Source of the DNA: a virus
IMG/VR virus record: IMGVR_UViG_3300028550_004422
Coordinates: 1 to 25,079 of that record
Strand: one strand, 5' to 3'
Length of the DNA: 25,079 nt
A program made the position numbers and the translations under genes. The notes below the pieces were generated by a model, which saw only the letters and a list, made by a program, of their open reading frames with translations, was not told the origin of the DNA and made no database searches. Below are positions 7,880-14,367 of this stretch, in pieces. The stretch's first letter is position 1. Each line of letters opens with the position of its first letter.

Positions 7880-8830
7880 CTAAACCATCGGGAGCTTGCA
7901 GAAGTCGTTCGGCTCGATCAGCCCATTCCCATTAACAAAAAAAACAGTGGGGGGTTCCTTCATTGCTTCTTGTTGCTCCCTCTGCCGTTCTTCATCTTTA
8001 CGCCTAAGTGCCTGTTTGTGCTCATCCCTTTTTTCAGACAATTCAACCAATTCTTCGTGTGTATGCTTGGGCTTCTTCAAGTTGCAGGTTTTGCAGATCA
8101 GTTGCAGTTTCGCGTACTTCTTATGATGGGCTCTCCAGTGCTTGTAATCACCCCAGCGTTGGTGTAAGGGGCTATCTCCGAATGCATCAACAATGTGTCT
8201 AAACTCCATATCACCGCAATGATCTACTTGCAAGTCCGACCATGGTTGTCTGATCCTACCAAGACTACATTTTTCTATTCCTCGCTTTCCCACACCAGAT
8301 CCTGGGCAGAATATACCAGTCATCGGAACTTTTGGAACCAGTCTCTGATTGGGTGGCATACCTGGCAGCCATCTCCCCCTTTGCCAAACTGTCTCACACT
8401 GGTAACGGTGGTCGTCTCTAAAATCTTGAATTTGGTCAGCAACTGCATTGCGTAGAGCCGTAGTTCTTGCATCAACCTTACGACGGGCAGCCGTTGCCTC
8501 GGGGTCTTTCGCGGCTCGAGCTACCGCGTCTTTTGCCACAGTAAGGATGCGACCATTTTCTAACACCACATGTAAGCACCTAAATTTTCCCATACCCTTC
8601 CCCTCCTTTGTGGGAAAGTCCGAATACACACGGACAGCAGGACTTGCCTGTTCATACACCTTATCATAGTTGTTAACAGCAGCCAACAGGAATGCCTGCT
8701 TTGAATGGCAGTTAACGGGCGAATCAATGATTTTTCCAAGATCCGTAACCAGTGCTTTTATCGTAGGAAATGACCATCTTACGGTACGTGTCTTTTCTAC
8801 TTTGACTGTTTTTGGTTCTAAACGTTCCAT
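7880..8830 (-). CDS. HNH endonuclease with N-terminal DCL/DUF3223-like domain
   Basis: A 316-residue protein. Residues about 18-110 match the pattern of the DCL/DUF3223 domain known from plant and bacterial proteins (FPTIKALVTDLGKIIDS ... KFRCLHVVLENGRILTVAKD). Residues about 170-255 form an HNH-type nuclease: C175 in CPGSG, the VDH motif with H204, a downstream W..Y..HH segment, and ICKTCNLKK with C246, C249 and N250. The tail (about 258-300) is a charged helix rich in Glu, Lys and Arg. HNH nucleases cut DNA with one metal ion; here the job could be processing of genome ends or replication intermediates, host DNA attack, or homing. It stands between virion-type genes and lacks the TCTCT promoter core. 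No self-splicing intron or intein is visible next to it. The domain assignment is from motif recall and fairly firm for HNH. Confidence 0.8.
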   Translation of the reverse strand: MERLEPKTVKVEKTRTVRWSFPTIKALVTDLGKIIDSPVNCHSKQAFLLAAVNNYDKVYEQASPAVRVYSDFPTKEGKGMGKFRCLHVVLENGRILTVAKDAVARAAKDPEATAARRKVDARTTALRNAVADQIQDFRDDHRYQCETVWQRGRWLPGMPPNQRLVPKVPMTGIFCPGSGVGKRGIEKCSLGRIRQPWSDLQVDHCGDMEFRHIVDAFGDSPLHQRWGDYKHWRAHHKKYAKLQLICKTCNLKKPKHTHEELVELSEKRDEHKQALRRKDEERQREQQEAMKEPPTVFFVNGNGLIEPNDFCKLPMV

Positions 8831-8878
8831 TCTTGTTGTAATAGGTACAACAGAGTTTAAGTTGCTTTTTTACACATT

Positions 8879-9757
8879 TCATTCCTGTAACAGGGTAGGG
8901 TTTTTTGAGGTGTCAAAGGATGGCAAAGCCATGGAACCGAAGTTAGGTCTGTTGAAACCCGAGTACATCTGAGCTGCCTGTACATTCTGAAGATCAGTCC
9001 TTTCAGACGAGTCATCAGCCATTTGCTGGATATGGGCATGGTGTCCAGTGTGTATCATGCCTCCAAACATAGCACCCATCAACGCAATTTCCCCAACAAC
9101 AGGGACAGCATCGAGTGCCGCTTCAGCATATGTTTTCACTCCAGCCGATACCACGGTATCTGCCAATCCTTCAGTCGCCTCATTAATGTCAGAGATCCTT
9201 GCTACCTCAGTTTGTGTCAAGCCACTAGTTTCTTCGGTACCGTATTCTCCTTCAGGGTCGTCTGTAAGCCGCTTACCCACCGTGTTTGGTGCATCTTGTT
9301 CCGCACCCAGTCCACGCGGTTGTTGAAAAGGATTTGTAGCATCAAACGCCGCTGCAGGTTGTTCAAGTGTGCTTGCTTGCCGAATGGTAACGTCAGTGCC
9401 TAACCTACTCATTCTGGTCACGCCCTTCGCGAATATACCAGCCGCTTCCTCACCAAGGTCGCTAATCTGTCCTTCTGCCGCTGCCCCCCTTGCGTCTAAT
9501 GCTTCCCTTCCTGCCTGTACTCTGGGGACGATAACCCTCTTTCCGAACTGCTTAAGAGCCAATTTTGACGCTTGTTTAATACCGAACTCTTCCGCAAACT
9601 TGTTGATCTCACCTGACATAAGACCCGAGGCTTGAGCTTGTGTTGCAGAGAAGGCGTCCTGCGACCGTTCTTTTGCCATGGCAATAGCGTCTTGTACCTT
9701 TCCAGTGCCACCTTCTTGTTCAGAGATGACCTTGTTGAGTCTATCGTAATAGGACAT
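8879..9757 (-). CDS. Structural-type protein with one hydrophobic segment
   Basis: A 292-residue protein, helical and Ala/Gln-rich in the first 120 residues (QDAIAMAKERSQDAF; KQASKLALKQFGKRVIV) and polar in the middle. A hydrophobic Gly-rich segment spans residues about 212-235 (AVPVVGEIALMGAMFGGMI) and is followed at once by a His cluster (HTGHHAH). Proteins with one late hydrophobic segment encoded next to the packaging ATPase recur in polinton-like viruses as far as I recall. A membrane-active minor virion protein, in the manner of adenovirus pVI, is an attractive but unproven reading. It lies 17 bases downstream of the ATPase gene. The start is in TACAATG, but the TCTCT core is not present. 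Confidence 0.7.
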   Translation of the reverse strand: MSYYDRLNKVISEQEGGTGKVQDAIAMAKERSQDAFSATQAQASGLMSGEINKFAEEFGIKQASKLALKQFGKRVIVPRVQAGREALDARGAAAEGQISDLGEEAAGIFAKGVTRMSRLGTDVTIRQASTLEQPAAAFDATNPFQQPRGLGAEQDAPNTVGKRLTDDPEGEYGTEETSGLTQTEVARISDINEATEGLADTVVSAGVKTYAEAALDAVPVVGEIALMGAMFGGMIHTGHHAHIQQMADDSSERTDLQNVQAAQMYSGFNRPNFGSMALPSFDTSKNPTLLQE

Positions 9758-9774
9758 TGTATGATAACGTCACA

Positions 9775-10719
9775 TTAGATTTTTTCATCTTTCTCTCCAT
9801 CTTTTTTTTTCTGATTAGCAGAAGGATCGATAGCATCTAACTCCAGCTTACCCTCATCAGCCTTGTAAAGGGGAGCGAACGTCCCATCCTCGTTGTACTT
9901 GCTCCACATAAATTCAGTAAGGTTGCTATATGCAAGGTACTTGCGACTATCCATGAACAAGAAGCTGTAAGGCTTTTCCATAACGGCATCCCGATACAGC
10001 CTGTAGAAATTCTCCTTCCCTCCATACGAGCCGAACTCCTCACCCATCTTTTCTATCTCTCTGCTGTTCGGATTCTTGTATAAGAACCAACCCTCGATGT
10101 TGTTACGAGTAATAGGCGGGAGAGAACCATTACCTCTCAGTAACTGTACAAGGTAGCATACGGAACAATCGTAGTGACGCAACACTGCTGGTAGCCTGTA
10201 AATCTTGCTACTAGAACTGAGACCCTTACCTGCTAAACCCAGGATGTCATCGCAAATTATGAGCGTCTTCTCTCGGGGTGGTTCTTGGTTCTTTTGATAA
10301 TCAAGGATAGCATCTATCATATCATCAGAGTAGTCAGTAAAGATGTTCTCTGGTGGCACCACCTTCAGTAAGGGCTTACTTGTGCTATCCAAACCGATAG
10401 TAGGAGAAATAACGAAGATGTTGTCAAAGACGGGCTGGGTCAAAGGGTCTTTCGGATCAACCCTATCGCTTGCACCATAGAAGGGGTAAGGTCTCATGAT
10501 CAGGTTCATCAGAGTGGTTGTTTTCGATGAACCACGGAAGCCAACAAACGCATAGGTGAAGGGGGGCTTCAGGAGCGGGTCACCTACGGGACGGTAGATG
10601 GGCTTTGTAGGATCGTCCATGACAGGATATATGGTCATGTCCATATCAATGGGTTCTTTGGTGGTCTTACCTTTTGTTACTGGTTCTTCATGGTCAGATT
10701 CGCTTTCGCTGCTTGACAT
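9775..10719 (-). CDS. FtsK/A32-type genome packaging ATPase
   Basis: A 314-residue P-loop ATPase that would translocate viral DNA into preformed capsids. The Walker A loop is GFRGSSKT at residues 60-67 (Lys66), followed by TTLMN. Walker B is LIICDD with D157-D158. A polar segment (CYLVQLLRG) after Walker B fits the sensor/arginine region of the HerA/FtsK clade seen in A32-like viral ATPases. The N terminus is a Ser/Glu-rich disordered stretch and the C terminus is Lys/Asp-rich. The Walker A loop has Ser in place of the usual last Gly (GxxxxSKT), a visible deviation. The gene carries the shared promoter element, in line with a late function, and sits among virion-type genes as in other DJR viruses. 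Confidence 0.9.
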   Translation of the reverse strand: MSSSESESDHEEPVTKGKTTKEPIDMDMTIYPVMDDPTKPIYRPVGDPLLKPPFTYAFVGFRGSSKTTTLMNLIMRPYPFYGASDRVDPKDPLTQPVFDNIFVISPTIGLDSTSKPLLKVVPPENIFTDYSDDMIDAILDYQKNQEPPREKTLIICDDILGLAGKGLSSSSKIYRLPAVLRHYDCSVCYLVQLLRGNGSLPPITRNNIEGWFLYKNPNSREIEKMGEEFGSYGGKENFYRLYRDAVMEKPYSFLFMDSRKYLAYSNLTEFMWSKYNEDGTFAPLYKADEGKLELDAIDPSANQKKKDGEKDEKI

Positions 10720-10747
10720 TGATATACACTCGAGAGAAGATTATATC
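10720..10747 (-). promoter_or_regulatory. Candidate late promoter of the packaging ATPase
   Basis: Minus-strand reading gives TATAATCTTCTCT, then 13 bases, then the start codon. TCTCT lies at 10733-10737. It closely resembles the element before capsid gene 3 (TATAATCTCTCG against TATAATCTTCTCTCG). Confidence 0.65.
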
Positions 10748-10750
10748 AAT

Positions 10751-11455
10751 CTAAAATCCAAAGGGACTACGCTTAGGTGCAAACGCCTGCTCCCACATGG
10801 ACGGCTGGAGCATTGATTTGGCATTGACCTGCTTCTTAGGCTTTGGTGGTGCTTTCTGTGTCATCTCGTAAAGCAAACGACGCTCATCCTCACGAATGCT
10901 TTCCTCATACTCACGAGCTAGTCTGTCTTGTTCCTTTTTCTGAGAGCGGGCTGTCTTTCTCTCCAGCTTCTCAGACATGATTCTCTGATAGACTCTTTCT
11001 TCCACACTTTGCTTCTTTGCTCGGACAGGGGTTGACCTCTGTTGAATCATATGAGGCATCTCGTGCTGTATCAAAGGTGCTTGGTCGTCATCATCGTCGG
11101 ACGATGAATCGGATTCCTCATCGATTGCAGGCATTGAATGCTTCTTGGCTTTTACAGGCTTAGTTGTACCTTCCATTGCTTTCTTCTCCTTGCGTTTCTT
11201 TGCACTGATTTCTCTCGCCTTTGCCAAAGCAGCCTTTTGCTTCTCGGACATCACCCGCTTCTTCTTCACAGGCTTCTCCACACCCTCCTCAGATTCTACA
11301 GTATTCTCCACAGGTTTTTTATTATTGCTCAAAGAGCTGGGCTTCTGCGGCTTTGGCTTCTTGAGGTAATCCGATTGCTTGAGGTAGCCTGCTTGCTCGT
11401 CCTCGTCAGGGTGTTCTATCTCCATACTCAGTTCTGGCATTGTTGATCTTGGCAT
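10751..11455 (-). CDS. Lys-rich, coiled-coil protein, probable DNA-binding virion protein
   Basis: A 234-residue, highly charged protein. Residues about 60-92 are Lys-rich and contain MSEKQKAALAKAREISAKKR, a pattern I know from short basic proteins of giant and polinton-like viruses. An Asp/Ser patch (SDSSSDDDDD) lies near residues 110-123. Residues about 150-198 form a long charged helix, probably a coiled coil. The last 25 residues are conserved-looking and aromatic (MLQPSMWEQAF). The frame extends upstream to 11485 only with a GTG codon; the ATG at 11455 lies in TACAATG 12 bases after the TCTCT core, so I use it. Condensing packaged DNA or linking core and capsid are plausible roles, inferred from charge and promoter class. 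Confidence 0.75.
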   Translation of the reverse strand: MPRSTMPELSMEIEHPDEDEQAGYLKQSDYLKKPKPQKPSSLSNNKKPVENTVESEEGVEKPVKKKRVMSEKQKAALAKAREISAKKRKEKKAMEGTTKPVKAKKHSMPAIDEESDSSSDDDDDQAPLIQHEMPHMIQQRSTPVRAKKQSVEERVYQRIMSEKLERKTARSQKKEQDRLAREYEESIREDERRLLYEMTQKAPPKPKKQVNAKSMLQPSMWEQAFAPKRSPFGF

Positions 11456-11480
11456 TGTAGAGTCTGGAGAGAAAAGAATC
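11456..11480 (-). promoter_or_regulatory. Candidate late promoter that fixes the start of the Lys-rich gene
   Basis: Minus-strand reading gives ATTCTTTTCTCT, then 12 bases, then a start codon in TACAATG. TCTCT lies at 11468-11472. The element falls inside the longer GTG-initiated frame, arguing for the ATG at 11455. Confidence 0.65.
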
Positions 11481-11494
11481 CGCACAGAATTCTC

Positions 11495-14008
11495 CTACAT
11501 GTAGTCTGGTTGTATAGAGAAGGTTAGCTGTGTAGGATGGGCAATATCTGTGCGGAGCGTTCCATCGAAGTTTGTGAGTCGCACAGAGAACGAGTTCATA
11601 TTGAGGTCAGCTTCATTGTCCATTGAATGGTAGATCATGTTAAAGGGTTCGTAGTGCTGTTTGTGGAATTCCTTAGGGTCGGTCAGATCGGTCTGGTATG
11701 GAATTGTGGCAATGTGGTTGTCTGTGTTGCCTCCTGTTTGGTTCCCTTGTCGCCCAGAGTTCCGTGACCCGATTGGAATTCCTGGAAGGTCGATGAGGAT
11801 ATTCTCATTCTCAGGGTTGTTAGGAACAGGAACTTGGCTACTTGTAATGATAGGTTGGCTTACTCCTGCTCCTACGCTCCCGTCAAATTCAAGAGGCACA
11901 AGATCAAGCACAAGTCCCACCTCTTGTGTATTGAGTTCTATTTGGTCTTGAGGAGTAAAAGGGGGGAACGCCCCACCCAAATTCTTTGTATCAAAACTAC
12001 CAGTAGGGTTGATTTGGAATTGATTAACATCTTCACATACCTGTTGAATTGTAACTCTTGCTAATCCGTCCCCATCACCTGCCCCATTACTTTGAATCTC
12101 AATTGTATCGCCAACCATAAACCCATTACCACCATCAACGAATTGAACTTCAGTAATTGCCCCCGCACCAACAGCAGTTGCCTTTACTATACCGCTTCTT
12201 GTAAATCTACCAGTTTGAGCGAAAGGTATAGGCGGATTAAGAGGACTACCTGCTACGTTGAGAATAAAGGGATATTCAGTACCTTGAGTATAGGTACTGC
12301 CTCCATCTGTGATTGTTGCGATTGGTGCTGCTGCTGCGGAGTGTAGAGTAATAGTTGCGGTAGAACCTGATACTAATCCTTTAACGCTGAAAGACATACC
12401 AACGACATATCCTGTTCCTTGATATCCATTACCTAATACCCTCAACCCATTAGAGGTCAAAGCACCTTTTGCCCCACCAATTAGTGTTGTGCCTGTCACC
12501 GCCATAAGTTTCATATGTCGACCACCAACTGTTCCAGCCGTATCCCCAACTTGATACAATATCTCACCAGCGTGAAAAGTCCCCACCTGTTCGGTTACCG
12601 CCATATGAATTCCTTGAAAAGAAGCAGTAGAGTTGAGGTCAGTCACCTCCCCATTTCCAATAGTTCCACAAGCGACTAAACCATCTGTGTGATAAGAAGG
12701 AATTAACACATCTTCAATAGTAACATCAGGCAAAATCTTACCTGCTGCAAGAGGGATATCCTCCCACTTTGGAGCAGCATCTTGAGCGTGATAGATTTGA
12801 GGAACAGGGTGTTTTGTTTTACTTACGTCCTCGTCCAACGCATTAACAACCCATCTCAATCCGTCCCCATCTGCGAGGAGTGTATCACTTGGGGTATTCA
12901 GTATTGTCCCATTATATCTTACCTGAACTCGTGAGTTAGTATTTACCTCAAGGTCATAATTGTTTTCCCCTGCTCGGTTGATAGGTGTTCCAGCAGGAGG
13001 TTCAAGTAAATCCACTCCGTCAAAAATCGCTGCCCCAAGATTGCTGTCTGCCTCTTCACGAACAGACCACGTTTGGTCGTATGCTAATGGGTCAATAACC
13101 TTATGTGTGAAATTCACACCAAAGGTAAGGTCGCCTGTTGCCTTAAGATAATATACAATACCTGTTGTGCCTACTATCCAATCGTATCGATGATTTACCC
13201 CAGCAACAGGCGTATAATTATCAAACCGATAAACCAGAGGACTACCTAATATTGTGTAAGGATTTGCCGATGGAAGCAACCATCTGCCTGTTGATAAACC
13301 TGAACTTTGATTAAGACCGAAGTGCTGTTGTCTCGCAGGACAGGTCACCAACTTATCAATCTCAAAAAGACCGAAGTGGTCGCCAGATGTTCCTTTAGCA
13401 TAAGGCAAAATAGAGTGGATCGCATCAAATCCTGAAGAAACTTCTTTTGATATTACCACAACATTTGCGTTGTTAATTTGCTTACGACTTCGCATAATCA
13501 ACCCATTCTTTGAGTTATTGAAGTTGAGGTCAAGGTTAGTAGAACTGACTTCAGTGTCGGTGCTTGCCGCTGCGAGAGGGGGCAGACTGGTAAAGCCTTG
13601 TGGTTCAAAGGCGAATTTTATAGTCACAATATCAGTCGCTGACTTGGCGACCACCACCGCCGCATCAGGATAGAACAGGTCTTTGTAGAGGACTTGTCTC
13701 ACACCATCAGCAATAACCAATGGAATATTTGCTCGTAGGGCAGTTTGGATTGCGAGACAAAGTCCTTTGATGTTGTAATCGCCAATGGGAATATCAACTG
13801 TCACTCGAGTTTGTGAACCAACCCTGAGCGTCATTGTTTGATTCGTTCCATCAATCCTAAATCCACCTGCACCTGACGTGGTGATCAGTGCGGAGACCAA
13901 TGCGATCTTTGATCGGGGCTTCAGGATAAGGGTCTCGTTGAATCGCTGGAACAGCTGGTTGGGCGTGTTATTGGTATCGTCAGGACTGCTTCTGACCTCG
14001 ATAAGCAT
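11495..14008 (-). CDS. Large virion protein with fibre/spike-like Gly-rich repeats
   Basis: An 837-residue, predicted beta-rich protein. The N-terminal module (about residues 1-110) reads FNETLILKPRSKIALVSALI followed by strands, a pattern I associate with large structural proteins of polinton-like and giant viruses. Residues about 525-640 hold Gly-rich segments of the type 'GGxxYxxGt/d' (ITDGGSTYTQGTEYPFIL; FVDGGNGFMVGDTIEI) that resemble beta-solenoid units of viral fibres. The C-terminal module (about 775-837) reads FNMIYHSMDNEADLN, then SFSVRLTNFDGTLRTDIAHP. The frame reaches 14023 only through a TTG codon; the ATG at 14008 lies in TATAATG and is the likely start. A host-attachment or vertex protein is the best guess; the evidence is composition and repeat pattern only. 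Confidence 0.75.
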   Translation of the reverse strand: MLIEVRSSPDDTNNTPNQLFQRFNETLILKPRSKIALVSALITTSGAGGFRIDGTNQTMTLRVGSQTRVTVDIPIGDYNIKGLCLAIQTALRANIPLVIADGVRQVLYKDLFYPDAAVVVAKSATDIVTIKFAFEPQGFTSLPPLAAASTDTEVSSTNLDLNFNNSKNGLIMRSRKQINNANVVVISKEVSSGFDAIHSILPYAKGTSGDHFGLFEIDKLVTCPARQQHFGLNQSSGLSTGRWLLPSANPYTILGSPLVYRFDNYTPVAGVNHRYDWIVGTTGIVYYLKATGDLTFGVNFTHKVIDPLAYDQTWSVREEADSNLGAAIFDGVDLLEPPAGTPINRAGENNYDLEVNTNSRVQVRYNGTILNTPSDTLLADGDGLRWVVNALDEDVSKTKHPVPQIYHAQDAAPKWEDIPLAAGKILPDVTIEDVLIPSYHTDGLVACGTIGNGEVTDLNSTASFQGIHMAVTEQVGTFHAGEILYQVGDTAGTVGGRHMKLMAVTGTTLIGGAKGALTSNGLRVLGNGYQGTGYVVGMSFSVKGLVSGSTATITLHSAAAAPIATITDGGSTYTQGTEYPFILNVAGSPLNPPIPFAQTGRFTRSGIVKATAVGAGAITEVQFVDGGNGFMVGDTIEIQSNGAGDGDGLARVTIQQVCEDVNQFQINPTGSFDTKNLGGAFPPFTPQDQIELNTQEVGLVLDLVPLEFDGSVGAGVSQPIITSSQVPVPNNPENENILIDLPGIPIGSRNSGRQGNQTGGNTDNHIATIPYQTDLTDPKEFHKQHYEPFNMIYHSMDNEADLNMNSFSVRLTNFDGTLRTDIAHPTQLTFSIQPDYM

Positions 14009-14064
14009 TATACAGTACACCAAGAAAAGAAACGAGGGATATTATCTTCTCCTCTTAAAACACA
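14009..14064. promoter_or_regulatory. Divergent promoter region
   Basis: Only 56 bases separate two starts on opposite strands. Leftward, TTTCTTTTCTT precedes TATAATG by the usual spacing (variant core at 14022-14026). Rightward, ATATTATCTTCTCC (core 14048-14052) lies 12 bases before the ATG at 14065. Both directions therefore carry the same class of element, back to back. Confidence 0.65.
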
Positions 14065-14367
14065 ATGGACTACGGTAAACCAAAGAAAGAACAGCGACTG
14101 GATAGAGGAAGTGATACCTGCTTTTGCAAGCGGAAATTCAAAGATGGTGAAGATCCGATTTACAACATGAGGAAAATTGGTAAGAAACTGAAGATGAAGA
14201 AGGAAGGGAAGAACTACAGGAAGTATCCTTCACCAGCGAAGATCATCGATTTTGATTTCAAACCTGGTCAGAAGGTGAAAATGGGGGCTAAGGAAAAGAA
14301 GCCACCATCATCTGGCAAGATCAAGATGAAGACTTATGGGAACCTTGATTGGCAAACTAAGCTCTAA
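14065..14367 (+). CDS. Small Lys-rich basic protein, the only plus-strand gene
   Basis: A 100-residue protein, very rich in Lys and Gly, with two cysteines (CFCKRKF) and a repeated basic 'KKxxxxKM' texture (KKLKMKKEGKNYRKYPSPAK). No family is recognised; nucleic-acid binding is likely from charge. Evidence that it is real: it fills the only gap of this size in minus-strand coding sequence; it has its own copy of the promoter element at the standard 12-base spacing; its start context (CACAATGG) is good; and its stop overlaps the stop of the convergent giant gene by three bases, as expected in a compact genome. The charge pattern suggests a DNA-condensing virion protein, which is inference. Confidence 0.75.
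   Translation: MDYGKPKKEQRLDRGSDTCFCKRKFKDGEDPIYNMRKIGKKLKMKKEGKNYRKYPSPAKIIDFDFKPGQKVKMGAKEKKPPSSGKIKMKTYGNLDWQTKL

Noticed and set aside
14009-14023. Five-codon N-terminal extension of the 837-residue protein
   Set aside because: It needs a TTG start; the ATG at 14008 lies in TATAATG at the standard spacing from the promoter element.
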